The notes under the pieces: model-generated | The model's database searches: none | What the model was told of the DNA's origin: nothing | The model's input: only the letters and a program-made list of their open reading frames with translations | NCBI GenBank assembly: GCA_963969595.1 | Contig: OZ018409.1 | Coordinates: 22,600,975 to 22,664,974 of the forward strand | Direction: 5' to 3' | DNA length: 64,000 nucleotides | Origin: Neckera pumila | Taxonomy: Eukaryota; Streptophyta; Bryopsida; Hypnales; Neckeraceae | Translations under genes and position numbers: made by a program | In this document: positions 46,142-59,149 of the stretch, in pieces | How the letters are laid out: every line of letters starts with the position of its first letter | Position numbering within the stretch: the first letter of the stretch is position 1

Positions 46142-47813
46142 TCAACGTAGGTAGGGGTCCCTTTTGCTCTCCTAAAGCAGGTTGTGCTGCAACTTCTTGG
46201 TATACTAAGAAATCACTGCTTTTGATTTTTAGCCACTTGCTTCGTGAACTCATGCGCTTGGCATTGCAGTGATTGGACCTCTGTTCTTTTTACACTAGCT
46301 ATAGAACCGGTTGGACCTTCCTCTATCTTATGAATTGATTCTTATTTGCGGTGCCTCCCCTGCTCCTTGAGTTTCTCCTGTTGCAACCTACTTGTGAGTT
46401 TCTAAAATTTGTAAATTCAACACTGTTGACAAAGTTTGTTAGAATGATATTTTGTACCTTTAAGCGTCAATTTTGTTAAAGTGGTGTGCCTCTAGCTTGG
46501 AGATTTTTGACATATATGTACATAAAGGTCTAAAATCTACAATTAGTATAGACTTATGTTTCAAAACGGGTGTTCAGATTGGTGCTAAAGCATTTATTGA
46601 ACCTTATTTTTTGGAAAATTAAGTACAGTATTCAAAAAAGAAGTGTTGACCTTATCTTACATTTACAATGGCCACTTCAATTGTTTTGTAGATATTTACT
46701 ATACATGAAATAATATTTATCAAATGTGGAGTTATCAATTAGGGCATTTTCTTTCACAGAATGTGATAGCTCCTTTTGAATAGCACATATATAGCTTGTT
46801 TGTTCAATTTTTTTTCTAGTAAAGATGTTGTTTAAAATTGTAATTGTGTTAATACTAATGACATCAATAGTATGTTAATTCATTTGCACCTCTCTTAAGG
46901 AAATCTTGAAGACACAAAACCTCATTCTAATGTCGGGAGCACAAGATTCATTCAACATAGAAACCTTATCTCAATTGCCATGTTTAGAGGAAAACATGAC
47001 TATTGTTGTATTGTACAACAACACATGGATGCTCAAAGAATATTGAAGCTTATTACTCCACCTTTGGAAGAAATGGCACATATAAATTTACCTTTTCTAT
47101 CCCTATCGCATCTCAAGAGTCCGTGGCACACACATAAGAATCCCACAATCATGATATATATCTCCCTATTTGGGGACACATTGGACGTGACTTTTGGTAC
47201 ATAGGCAATTGCTATTATTGTATTTCATCTCATTCTGTACATATTTCAGGTGGTCAATTGGATTTGTGGTCCAATTCTTACATCAAATTCCTTCACTTAG
47301 ATGGCTTGGTATTAGTGGTTGAGGTATTATATTGCCTTTTATATTCCACTAGTGGAAATCTTTTTGTTTTAGCTTATTCATTTATACCTTAAGATGACAT
47401 AATTAGGTCATTTAGATCCATTATTCTAGATACCATCTATATTTTACTACCGGAAGTTGGCAACCATGAACAAGTGAGATCTTTTACTTGACAACAGTTT
47501 TTACTATATGACTTGATCATATTCAAAATACATTTTCTTACATTCTTTCTTCACCTCTTTGTTGCCTCAGCATTTTGATATAAAATATGATGCAATTACA
47601 CATGACGGCTAATATAAATATTAAACCTATATTGTAAGGAAGGTTTGTAATATACATTAAAATTTCCTTGTATAGGGTTGCATTTTCAGAAATTATTTTG
47701 AAATTTTTATTACTTATTTCTTTAAAAAAAATCCTTCTATATACTTTTTGAAGATTGAAAAAATGATTTTCACTTTGAACTTTGGTATAGTTAGCTAACA
47801 GTATGAGATGCAT
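46142..47813. other. Unassigned sequence
   Basis: Slightly richer in GC at 46142-46400. Frames at 46980-47204 and 47538-47813 have no recognised motif. I cannot support a gene. Confidence 0.35.
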
Positions 47814-48396
47814 TTAACCCCTAAATGCCAAGGCCATTTTTCTATCAAAAATCACTCAAAATTGCTACTTTGATTGTATTCATCCAAGAAATAAAAAAAA
47901 TACTTTTTTTAGAATCTAACCGCAAGATCTTGTACTACAATTTTCTCAAATCATGTGGTAAAAATTTTGTGATTTTTGACTGTACGGATTGAAAGATATT
48001 AGCATTCAAAGTGAAAGAAAAAGTTATTTTCAATAAGATGCTTTGGTTGCCCAAAGAACAAGAAATTCTATAACTTTCACATCCCTAATCCAAATGGAAT
48101 GAACCAAAGCTTCCTATTTAGACAAAAATATAATCTATTACAAAAAAATAATTGAAAAATTTATTTCAAATTTATATGGATTTTTTTTGCTGCCCGGTCT
48201 CTCCCGTTTTGAGGTTATTGTAGCATAACTTTTGCTCCTAGGCACCGATTGAAATAAAAATTACATTCCCAAAAAGCTAATAAGTTTTTCTATCTTATGG
48301 AAAAATTTCAGAAGGTTTCATAAAAAATTGAGCTCATAGGAACCTGCCCAAAATCCATTTTGTCCCCCGTAGGGACAATGGGACTTTAGGGATTAA
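47814..48396 (+). mobile_element. TTAA-1 element, internally deleted
   Basis: Left TTAACCCCTAAATGCCAAGGCC. Right TTGTCCCCCGTAGGGACAA then GGGACTTTAGGGATTAA. 583 bp. The block containing GTAGAAGTAGG is missing. Confidence 0.8.
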
Positions 48397-48577
48397 TTAC
48401 GTACTTATGCAAGTGTAAACTTTTTAATACAATAGACATGTCCAGATGCCAAACGACAATTATATTCAAATCCTTAGAGCTCCAAATGAGAATTGCATTG
48501 CATTCTTTTGTATTTTGTAAGTATTTTAGACAATCTCTTTAAAATTTGTATTAAAATATTATTTTCCTTGTATAATA

Positions 48578-49515
48578 CTCCCTCCGTCTCAAATTAAATC
48601 CGGGGTCTCATGGAAAATGCTAGATTAGTGCGGAAAGTGCTCTTGTTTAGACAAGAACGCATAATTGTTGTAGTATTTGGTGAACCCTAGTAGGCCTAAA
48701 AGTTGGGAAGCCGAAAGTCAAGCACAGCATGTTGAAAAAAAGTGGCAAAGTTGACAATTTTCTATTTTTTTTCAAGTGGCTCCGGTGGAATGAACATTGG
48801 TCATCCTGCTAGCAACTCCGGTGGAATTGGTTCCGAGCAGATCCTCTGCATTCAACGTTAGTAGGGTCCAACATTCAAACTTTCTCAAATGAACATTGCA
48901 TTAATGAACTTTGAGAAAGCTCCCGTGATGGAGCAGCGACCACACTGCAAGATTTTGTGTGATTACAGTACTGAGGGATTTCCTACGAGTCTGCAATTAC
49001 ACTTTGAGATTCCCTGCAAGCAGAGTGGCATTAGGAGCGATTGTTTCTTGCGATTGAAGAGCCACAAGTTCAGGAATTCAAGTGCTGTCAATCCGGCGAT
49101 CTGGGTTCAGAACTTTGTTTTCTCAAACATCCATTCGAGAATTTTCAAGTCAGAATTTCAGTTTCCATGTTCGTTATAGCTTGATATTCACATTGGTGAT
49201 TCCTTTTTGGGTTGATAACATGAAGGAATGTGTTTACACGTTGTATTCTTGTTACATGAAGAAATCTATTTACACATCCTATTCTCTTCGATACATTTTG
49301 GACCTCTTCACTCTTCAACAAGTGAGCTAATAACATGCTGTCTTGCCTCACTGTTGGAATTTTCTGTTTGTTGTGGCTTACGTTGTCATGTTTGCCTGTC
49401 TGTAATGCTCATCATATGTGAATGCAACGATTTCTCTTCATTTTGATGAAACATCAAATTTAATTTGAGACAAGCAAATTTAGAAAATCTAGGATTTATT
49501 TCAAGACGGAGGGAG
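48578..49515. mobile_element. Large Stowaway-like element, 0.94 kb
   Basis: Inverted ends CTCCCTCCGTCTCAAATTAA at the left and TTATTTCAAGACGGAGGGAG at the right, with TA on each side (48576-48577, 49516-49517). The interior (48600-49450) is richer in GC than the surroundings. It has an open plus-strand frame of 96 codons (48889-49179) with no recognised motif. It may be a captured host fragment or part of a longer mariner-like element. Confidence 0.75.
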
Positions 49516-49517
49516 TA

Positions 49518-51298
49518 CAATTTTGGAAATAGCTTGTTTTCAAAATAAATTATTTGAATTTCAACATAAATACTATGAATTGAAGTAATTTTGGACGCAC
49601 TCCTATATTTTAAAGGTACAAAGTTTTTTCCAGCCAATTGATTCTTCAAGACCAAGTAGTAGTTTAAATTCTCAAGATTATAAACATTATAGAATGACAA
49701 CTAAAATAGTTTTTTAATGGTGATTTTCAAACAAAAGCTATTATAAAAAATCCACAGCTCATATCTATATTGCTTAATCTATTACTATACTAACTAATAG
49801 TCATTAATAAATGTTTAAATCAAAATTGAAATTATTTCCAAAATTAATTGTACTTTGAATATTTTTAGTTTTTGAAAGAGTTTTTTTCTCCTAAGTTTGA
49901 AATGTAAGGTTCTAATTATGGGTTTTTTCTTTAGATTTATATTTTACATATTATATAAATCAATTTTCAAAGATCATTTTTTGAACTAGAAAACTATTGT
50001 TGATTGAAATATGCTTCTACCTGCCTTTTTCATTGTGCAATTGATAGAGAAGAAGTACAAGTCTCTACAACAATTAGATGGATGAAAAGAATTACATTTT
50101 ATACGCTTGGGACATGTTTGCCTTTGCTCATTGTTCAAAATTTGAACACCTACTCCTCTTACAAATAATGAAGCAAAATTATCATTTTCACTTATATATG
50201 TATTTCAAATTTAAATATCCAAATTTCTAAGAAAATTCTTGCTTTAATTGCAAGTTCAGTTTTAGACCTAATGACCATATCATAAAAATTTGACCAGGCA
50301 CTAGGTGTCATTTTATTTAATGAATTAGTTTTCATTGTTTCAATTTAAAATAATACACAATATAATTTCATTGGCTTTTCAAGGCTATATTATTTCTTAT
50401 AATTTGTTTCTATATTATTTTCCTTATAGATGTTGCAAAAATTTTCTTCACCAATGCCCACATACATGCTCTAGTTAAGGTTTATGTTTACTAACTTATC
50501 ATATTTTTGTCAATTCCTTATATATTTGGAAATCCATGTAGTTCTTCATCATCTTGCTTTTAATTGAACATTTGGTAGTTTTGTATTTTACTCACTGTCT
50601 TAGATATTCCACGTGTAAAAGTGTTTATTTTTATGGCTTCTATAGCATTAGCTATTTATGACTGACTCAATGGTATTTGACATGACCATCATGATGTACT
50701 TAGATCTTATATAGAAGTCATTTGTAATGGTGATGCTTGGACGCTAGTTTTGAGTCCTATTATTCCACATAATATTCTTGAGTATTGTTCTAGATACTTT
50801 AGAGTAACGGTTAGTGGATATCCTTTACTATGTCAATGGATTTTTTCTATTTGGTTTATTTTCCAAATAGAGATTTTTTTGAGGATGCCATGCCTCTTCA
50901 TCCCCATCCACCATGTTGTAGAATAGATGACTCCATGCCTTTTACATTTTATCCACATTTTACACAAGCCCCACAATTACACATGGCATTTATGTAAGAG
51001 TGCTACTAGTGGAACCACTGTTATGAGAGCATTGGTCCTTGTGATTGGTACATTGACTTTTTGTATTATACGTGGTACCTTGTCATTTGAATTATAAGTG
51101 CCCTTTTCATGTGCTATTGTCTTTCTTGAACCCTCAAAGTTTTGTAGTTATTATTGAACCTAAATTTCCTCTAGAACTTCAACTTTTTATAAAAAAAAAT
51201 TATAAAATAAAAATGTTATTACTTCTCTACCCATAGACTAAAACTATATAGAATGATCTTCTAAAATCATGATTACACGCATTGCACACTATTAGTAT
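49518..51298. other. Unassigned sequence
   Basis: No gene supported. A 104-codon minus-strand frame (49386-49700) starts outside the Stowaway-like element and runs into its end. At 51299 a lone terminus, TTAACCCTTAAAGGCTTTGG, may be the left end of a degraded TTAA element. Confidence 0.35.
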
Positions 51299-51977
51299 TT
51301 AACCCTTAAAGGCTTTGGGCAATAATTTTGTTTTATCTTATCTTTCAAGGAACTTCTTGGAACTTCTTGGAACTTCAAGGATCTTAGCTTAGGGTTTTTC
51401 ATCTTTATATATTGGAAAATCGTTATGCACCTTCTATGTAACATGCATTATGTAGGAAAGTCTGTATCATCAAACTTTGATACGTTTGGCATTTAGGTGA
51501 TGAAATGTTAGATGATTTTAAATGTTTTTTTGAAAATTTATTTATTTATTATTTTTAAGAGAAGAATGTAGCAAAGGATTAGTCTTTCTATTGAAGTAAA
51601 GCTTTGATTTTTTCTATAATTTTAATTTTGGCCACCAAGATTTTCTTTTACAATAAATTCAAAGAAAATATGGTTAGACTTTAATAACTATGCTTGATAT
51701 TAAATTTAATTATCACAATTTATAAATTAAATCTTCAAATGATTTACATGAGTGATTGCAAAAATGACTTGTCTATTTTGTTCCACTTTGGCAATTTCAA
51801 CCTTTTTGGGGGGAGTATTTTAAAATCAAAAAATTATTTCTTTAAAAATATTAAAAATATGGCCAATGTACACACCTATAAGAAGAAGGTACCCTAGGGA
51901 GAAAAAGCATAGAAAAATTATTTAAGTAGGAGAACCAAAAAAGTGCAAAATCTCAAGAAAACAAATATTTTGACGTT
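51299..51977. other. Unassigned sequence after a lone TTAA-type terminus
   Basis: The direct repeat GGAACTTCTTGGAACTTCTT lies near 51350. The blocks CACCTATAAGAAGAAGGTACC and GTGCAAAATCTCAAGAAAA recur at 57280-57370, so part of this is an unnamed dispersed repeat. Confidence 0.35.
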
Positions 51978-52888
51978 TTAACCTCTAAAGCCCCATTGTC
52001 CCTTCGGGGGACAAATGGGATTTCGGGCAAGTACCTATGGGCTGAAATTTTGTTGCGATTTTACAAAACTTTTTTGGAAGATAGAAAAAATGCTAAGCTT
52101 CATGGGAATATAATTTTTTTTTTCAATCAGTGCCCTGGAAAAAAAGTTCTACCCAAATAAGCTCTAAACAGGGGATAGGGGGCAGCAAAAAAAACTTTGC
52201 ATTTTTTTTTTTTTTTTCTAATTATATTTTTTTCTATTTGGAAAGATTTGATTCATTTCATTTGGATTTTTTATGAGAAAGTAATGGAAAATCTTGTTTT
52301 TTGGGCACTTAGAGCATCTTCATGAAAAAAATAACTTGTAGGATTCATTTCTGAGTGCAATTTTAACAATTTTCCAAAAAAAGAAGTTCCACAAGGTTTA
52401 GTTTTTTTGCTAGAACAATCTCACCATTGGGATTAGCACATTTTAATTCCATATAAAAGATATTAATATTTTAGATTTTCCTTCTATCTCGTACCTACTT
52501 CTACTTAACAATTTTTTTAGTAATGAAAATTAAGTTTTTTTGGATTTTTTTTCCCCTAGAATCTCAACTCAGTTTTCTACTATAATGATCTAAAGCTCAA
52601 AACTCTGTAGTGCAAAAAATTTAAGTTTAAAATGTTCAAAGCCATAAAATCTAGTCCCACTATGTGCTGTAAAACTTGTTTTTTTCACTTTAAATGCAGA
52701 TATCTTGCAATCTATGTGGTCAAAATTCTGAAATTTTTCCACAAGTTCTCACACATGTTAGGTGTAAGATCCTATGGTTAGATGCGCACAAAAACAATTT
52801 TCAATTTTTTTTACTCTTTGCTATAGAAATGGCAGTTTTGAGTGTTTTTTGGCAAAAAAAAAAGGCCTTGGGGGCCTTTAGGGGTTAA
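51978..52888 (-). mobile_element. TTAA-1 element, complete
   Basis: Left TTAACCTCTAAAGCCCCATTG with GTCCCTTCGGGGGAC. Right CCTTGGGGGCCTTTAGGGGTTAA. 911 bp, with the core blocks on the minus strand (CTACTTCTACTTAAC, AGAACAATCTCACCATTGGG). Confidence 0.85.
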
Positions 52889-53021
52889 TTTGTAAAAAGT
52901 AGGAAAACAATTTACAAAGAAACTAAAAATTAGCCATTTGGGAGGACTTTACAAACTAGCCCAAGGATTTTGGTTTTAGGGTCAAACCTCAATTTTCACA
53001 TGGTTCCTGATTCTAAATGCT

Positions 53022-53963
53022 TTAACCCGTAAAGGACCAAGGCGTTTTTTTGGCCAATAAACACTCAAAATTGCCATTTCTATATCAAAGAGTAAAATTG
53101 TTTGAAAATTGTTTTTTTTTCCACATCTGACCATAAGATCTTACACCTAACTAGTATGAGAATGCGTGCAAAAAATCTCAGAGTTTTTGACTGCACAAAT
53201 TGCAAGATATCAATGTTCAAAGTGAGAAAAACATGTTTTTCAACACATTGTAGGACTGCATTGTTTGACTTTGAACCTTCTTAATTATAATTTTTTGCAC
53301 TACAAAGTTTTAAGATTTAAATCTTTATGGTGGAGAATTGAATTGAGAGTCTAAGAAAAAAAAAATTAATAAAAAAACTAATTTTTGTACTTTAAAAAAT
53401 TGTTAAGTAGAAATAGGTACGAGATAGAAGGAAAATCTATATTATTAATACCTCTAAAATAGAAATAAAATACACCAATTCCAATGGTGAGACTGTTCTA
53501 GCAAGAAAAATAAACCATGCGGAACTTTTTTTTTGAAAAATTGTAAAAATTGCATTCAGAAATGAATCCTACAAGTTATTTTTTCAAAGATGATGTTCTA
53601 ATTGCCCAAAAAACAAGATTGTCCAGAACTTTTTCATGACAAATCCAAATGGGATGAATCAAAGCTTCCCATGTAGAAAATAATATAATCTATGAGAAAA
53701 AAAACTTAAAAAAAGAATTCCAATTTTAAATTTTTTTTTGCTGCCCCTTCTTCTCCCCTCCCCCTTCCTCTGCTTTTCACTGTTTTGAGCATAACTTTTG
53801 TTCCCGGGCATTGATTTGAAAAATATTAATATTTCCACAAAGATAATTAGTTTTTCTATCTTCAAAAAAAGTTTCAAAAAGTTAGGACAAATAATGAGAC
53901 TATAGGTACTTGCCCAAAATTCTACTTGTCTATTGAACAAACACTTGGTCTTTTAGGGGTTAA
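53022..53963 (+). mobile_element. TTAA-1 element inserted in the 0.5-kb repeat
   Basis: Left TTAACCCGTAAAGGACCAAGG and right GGTCTTTTAGGGGTTAA. The flanks (CACATGGTTCCTGATTC before, ACCTTGACTGAGAAAATA after) are continuous around a single TTAA in the related repeat at 62600-62645. Confidence 0.85.
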
Positions 53964-54310
53964 ACCTTGACTGAGAAAATATAGCTTCATTCATCTACTT
54001 TTCATTTCATTCTATTTATTGAAAAATTCTTAATATTGTAGTTTTGCTATTTTGGTGACACCTTAAAAGATGAAAATACACCACTTTTGAACTTTTTCTA
54101 TTAAATTTTTCTTTGTGTGAGTTCATGGAGATCACTAGTTATATTATGGTGTTTGTCACTATGATCTTCATTTTTCTAAAAATTTCATTCTCTTTTAAAT
54201 CTTTTTGTAATTCCTCAAATCTTTACAAAGAATTTACTTCAAAAAATGATATAATTTCATTTTGAGACATGGAACAGAGTCTCTAATGTAAACCACTAAA
54301 GGACTAAAGT
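53964..54310. repeat. 0.5-kb repeat, right part
   Basis: Continuation of the repeat interrupted at 53022-53963. It includes GTTTTGCTATTTTGGTGACA and the CACCACTTTTGAACTTTTTC-type block shared with 62757 onward. Confidence 0.6.
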
Positions 54311-54372
54311 TTTTTTTTCCTGTCTCTTCTATCTCTATCACATGAAATTAAATGCGTGCGCAATAATGAATA

Positions 54373-54560
54373 AGGTGGGTAACAATAGACTAGTCAAATT
54401 TTTATACTTTCATATTTTGGATAATGTATGCAAAAGTTATGAAGGGTCTAAGTTTGTTTTGGTAGATGCTGTGAAAACATTTCTTCATCATACTTACATA
54501 TTATATGATTTTGGAGATGTACACAAAGTGATGAAGGCGATTTTAGGTAGGGTGCATTCT
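54373..54560. mobile_element. AGGTGGGTA-family fragment
   Basis: Begins AAGGTGGGTAACAATAG, then GCAAAAGTTATGAAGGGTC, ATTTTGGAGATGTACACAAA, ending TTTTAGGTAGGGTGC. Matches the right part of 6213-6804. Confidence 0.6.
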
Positions 54561-55155
54561 TCGGGTTAAAACAAAATCTTTGATCTCCTTTGTGCACAAA
54601 GCTTTCTATTTGTAGCAAGAATGCAACCTCTCACACTATAGTGTGAAAGTTAATGAATTTCAAAGTTTTAATGAGTAAAAAAATTAGAAAATTATTTTGG
54701 TTGTACCAACGGCACAGAGAGGACACTGATTACTATAAAATTATGCATTGTTCACTCAATTGAAAGCAATTCTTGAATTTTGACCAAATGACCTTTCTTT
54801 ACAACCCAACTAGTTACTATAAAATTATACATTGTTCACTCACTCAGTGCCATTGAAAACAATTCTTGAATTTTTACCATTTGAATGACCTTTCTTTATA
54901 ACCCATTTTTTGGATGGAATGGACCTCAATACTCTATATTCTAATCGTACAAAAATAGAAGGACTCCTTGCTCTATCCGAAAAAAGAAGGAGGCGTAGAA
55001 GGGTCTTCCTCACTTTCAATTTCTCCGACTGGAGGGACGGTCAACAACAAGGAGACCACCTCAGGTTCAGCTAGCCCAACTGACAGGCGTCAAGGAACCT
55101 TGGTGAGAACCGCGGCGGGACTTTGCAAGGGGTCTGCCTGCTTGGGCCACTTCGA
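54561..55155. other. Unassigned sequence
   Basis: A short direct repeat (TACTATAAAATTAT, CATTGTTCACTCA) occurs near 54731 and 54814. GC rises after 54960. The frame at 54968-55186 (Ser/Thr/Gly-rich) runs into the minisatellite and has no recognised motif. Confidence 0.4.
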
Positions 55156-55384
55156 GAGATATGTTATATATGTTGCAAGTGTGTGACACCTTCCTTGCTT
55201 GTGCTGACTTTGAGGGGTATGTTATGTTGCAAGCGCACGACTTCCTCCCTGCTTGCGTCGACTTTGAAGGATATGTTATGTTGCAAGCGTGCGACGCACT
55301 CCCTACACTTGCGCCAACTTTGAGTGATATGTTATGTTGCAAGCACGCGACGCCTTCTCTGCTTGCTTGTGTTGGGACGCCATC
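55156..55384 (+). repeat. Minisatellite, four units of about 54-58 bp
   Basis: Each unit has GATATGTTATGTTGCAAGC, a GCGACGCC-type block, CCCTGCTTG and ACTTTGA. Unit starts are near 55161, 55219, 55273 and 55329. Unit lengths are not all multiples of three, so the apparent repeat peptides (GMLCCKR..) are not one constrained frame. Confidence 0.8.
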
Positions 55385-55869
55385 ATGCCATTCCCCCTTT
55401 TGTATCCAAGGAGCTTTGCTACCAATTTAAAGTGTACACCACAGGTACATGAGGATGGTCATATGTGCTTTTGCAACCTCGATTGTTCCTTGTTCCTTGC
55501 TGTTAGCTCTGTATCTCCCACCATAACCTTCCGAATGAGGGCGGAATTTCCTTCTCTCCTCTAACTCACTCCCCCTTGTTAGTCACAGCCGCTCGACCCA
55601 AGAGGAATGTCTGTGTCTACTTACTGTAATTGATTGGTAGCCATATTATGATGCTTGAGCCAGCCAATTGATTGAAAATTTGGTACTTAGTTGCATTGAG
55701 ACATACGGAAGAGAAGTTGGCAAATTATAGGAGACTGACAGAAGCTGGATCGTGGCCAACTACTAGAAGAGAAAGAATTTGAAGATGATGTAGTTCGGAT
55801 GATATGCTTGAAACTTCACTTCTAGCTCAAAAAAATGTCAAAGAAAATGTTACTTCCAACCCTGTTCTA
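55385..55869. other. Unassigned sequence, moderately GC-rich
   Basis: Small frames (55334-55564 and others) overlap in several frames. No motif or splice structure that I can support. Confidence 0.35.
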
Positions 55870-56170
55870 AATTTTTTCTATAACTTTTGATTGGAGCCTT
55901 GAAATCTCAAATAGATTCTTGGACATGAAATTTAACTTGATTTACTAGCTTTTCATAGTTCAAAGTTTAAAATAAAAAGTTATTCTACTATGCCTAAATG
56001 AGGTCTAAAATGTACTTCAAACACAATTCTTGCTTTTCACTTAACTATAAGTGGTTGAGCTACTACTAATTCTAATTTACATATCCCACATAGGCTGTTT
56101 ACTTCCTCACCAACCCATATATATATATACATAAAGAGCTTGCCTTCTTAGTGTTCAACACAAGAAATAT
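55870..56170 (+). repeat. Relative of the CATTAG 1.3-kb element interior
   Basis: Matches about 17790-18080: TATGCCTAAATGAGGTCTAAA, AACACAATTCTTGC, ACATATCCCACATAGGCTG and ACATAAAGAGCTTG blocks. No CATTAG termini. Confidence 0.6.
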
Positions 56171-57162
56171 ATGGCTTCTGAAGCAACATGAAGTTGATGC
56201 TAAATTCATAGTTTACAATGAATTGAAAGTCCAATATTTCAAAGACGCATTTTAAAGCATTGAAGCTTATTTTTATACTTTAATTGAATGTTTAGAATTG
56301 TAGTGTAGAAGGTGCAATAACAAGTGTCTTGCAGAATGCCACTTGTCCTCATAACTGCTGATAGATGTAAAATATTTCACATCATATCATCCACGGGATC
56401 AAATGATATTAAATATTCTACTTCATTCCATTGGAAGAAAGGTAGCTCAGTTGATTGCTCTTGAATATTATGCACCATTTCACAATGTTGATAGTGTTTT
56501 CTTTACTTAGTTGGATAATCTATGAAAAGCAACATCATTGGGTAAAATTCATTACCAAATTTGTGTGATCATTCATTGAACTTAGTAAGCTTTAAATACA
56601 AATATCTTGGAACCAATGTTATTAAAGTAAAACAATCCATTGTGGTCAAATTTAGGAGTTTGCCTTCATGCCATTGCTAAATTTTTTAATTTTTTTCCAT
56701 ATGGAAGCAAGTATGAGAAATAGCAAGAGCAATTGAAATTATATTTTTTTGACAAAGTATAAATTTGCTATGAATTTTAGAAGTGTTTAACCCATCATGG
56801 CCCAAAACAGTCTCTAGACTACCTTAAAACCAACAAAATCTGCATCTATAATCCTCATTTTACACACTTAAAGCAGTCACATTATTTTCTAATATGGGAG
56901 GCCTAAAGAAGGCTCTTCTTACAATGAATTTATACTAAAAATTTGGATGCTCCTTACAAGGTCATTAATCACTCCATTACTATTAGGTAAGACATTGATT
57001 GTAGCCCAAATTTCATTTATTGAAAAAGCCCATAATGTGGACATTTCCTAGGTGTCTATCATGGGTTCTTCTAACCACAATGGACTATTCTATTTCAAGG
57101 AAGGTTTTCATTCCAAGTAAGCTTGAAGGCTTCATTATAAAATTTTCTTATGGCTTATTGTG
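56171..57162. other. Unassigned sequence
   Basis: No gene or element end is recognised. The frame at 57020-57226 crosses into the next element. Confidence 0.35.
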
Positions 57163-57890
57163 GGGTGAATGCAAGAAACACTTGTACTATTTGTTGCGTT
57201 TTCACTATTTGATGCTTTTTTTCTAGAGTACTTTAAGCATAGAAAAATAATTTTTTTTAATTTTTAAATATGGCCAATGTATATACCTTTAAGATGAAGA
57301 AACCTTGGGAAAGAAAAGCATAGGAAAATTCTCTAAGTGGGAGAACTAGAAAGTGCCAAATCTCAAGAAAATAGACACTTTGATGCTTTAATTAGTTAAA
57401 AATAGTAAAATAAATTAAATAGATTAAATAAAAATTGGCCATTTGCAACAGCTCTATGGAGATGGTCATTCACCAAAAACACCACCAAAATAATGTTTTA
57501 GGTGTTTCAAAATGCAAGCAAAAAGGAGCTCACTTTGTAGACTTCTACACTAAACAAAATTAACTTATTTTAAAATCCCTCTCCTAGAGAGCTAGAAGTC
57601 TACTAGAAGACCATCTCATCCAAATTTCAGCTCCAAATTTGATTTTTTGGGTACAAAATAGTACTAAAAAACTCCAAACTGGAATTTGTGACATAAAATT
57701 GGGGGCTATTTTTATTTAGTAAAACATTTTTGAAAATTGCCAAAAAATTAGGCAAGGTGTATATTGGTTATGAGCACCTTCCCTATAAATCTTAAGTCAT
57801 TTGGATTCAATACGCAAAAGTTATGCCTAAAAAACAAATCAGCATGCAGGGTGTGACAAAAAATAGTACAAGTGTTTCTTGCATTCTCCC
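57163..57890. mobile_element. GCAAGAAA-family element
   Basis: Left GAATGCAAGAAACACTTGTA and right TACAAGTGTTTCTTGCATTC are near-perfect inverted repeats. About 730 bp. The interior has GTACAAAATAGTACTAAAAA like the copy at 36279-37011. Confidence 0.8.
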
Positions 57891-59149
57891 TGTACTGAAA
57901 TTGACTGTTCTTATTTTTGAGGATATATAAAGTAGTTTGCTCATAAAGCGACGTTTTAAGAGTTGATTGCTTCTAGGGAAGCTAAACTTCTTGAAACAAT
58001 GTTCACTAAATTTTCATAGGAAGAAAAGTAGAATAACATCACTAAAAAAGAAATAAAGGTTAAACCAAAATGTTTGAATTACAACTACAATTTGTGAAAA
58101 CAACATATTAATCTTAAAATGATGGGTCCATCATGGTGACCATCAATCATACAATTATCCATTAACCTTTGGAGAATAGGCCATGATCATATAGCCAAGT
58201 TTTGAAATCGTTCACTTTATATCCTTCAATTTTGCCACTATATGAATGAAAATTTAAAATTCTTATGTTCTCCTAAAAAGCAAAAGCCCCTAGCATTGCA
58301 ACTTCCTAGCTAGCCAATTATTTTTTGCAACTTCTCAATAAGCCAGTAATTCTCTACTTATAAAACTAAATTCGATTTTAGGGATCCAGGGAAAGATAAT
58401 GTCAGTCTCCAATAGGAAAGGGTTTAGGTTGAATAATAATGTTATATATCCAATCTTTTGTAAAGACAATTTAATGACCAATGTAGGAGGTCCAATTATT
58501 ACAAAATGTTGATCCTCTTTTTTACCTCCTCGCCACCAAACATAGAATAAGATACCATTACATTTGAACAATTGCCATTGTTTTTTTTGTCGGCTGTAGG
58601 CCCAAGGAGAAGAGGCTAGACATTGACAAAAGCTACATGTATATGATGAAGTTTGAATAGTAGGACTTTACTAGAAAAGTAAGCCAATGCTAAAAAACAA
58701 TGCCTTTCATAGCATAGCTTCTTGTTTTTCACGTCCCATTGAAGATTGAACTTTAAGAAGAATCAAATTTCAGCTGGCTACAACCAAAGAGGAATGTTTT
58801 TTAAATACCTGGGTGGCCCCGGTACTTCCTCTGGTACCAGTACTGTAGTTCATTTTATATTTTGAGAATTCCACAGAAGGTCCGATTTTTGTCACAAAAG
58901 TTGACAAAAGCTGTCCCACACCTAAAACCCGGTTTCCCGGATATACAGTCCCAGACCTAAATCCTGGTTTCCCGTACACAGGCCCAGATACTGGAGGCCC
59001 GGTCAAAACATTTTCACTCATCATTGGTTACATTTGCCAGGATAGCAGGATATGCCGACAACAGTTTCGAGAAGGAGTGTTGGACTGTGGGTTTTGTAGG
59101 AGAATTGGGGGCCCAGAAAGGGGCGGCAGTGTTGCTGACCACAAGTTCA
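57891..59149. other. Intergenic sequence upstream of block D
   Basis: No gene supported. The segment 58920-58990 repeats CCTAAAACCCGGTTTCCCGG and a CCTAAATCCTGGTTTCCCG variant. A relative lies at 39170-39210 in front of gene C. Confidence 0.45.

Noticed and set aside
46980..47204. Possible gene fragment (74 codons)
   Set aside because: No recognised domain, splice structure or similarity to neighbours.
55067..55342. Repeat protein with CNITYPSKS-like units
   Set aside because: It is the minus-strand translation of the minisatellite. Unit lengths break the frame between units.
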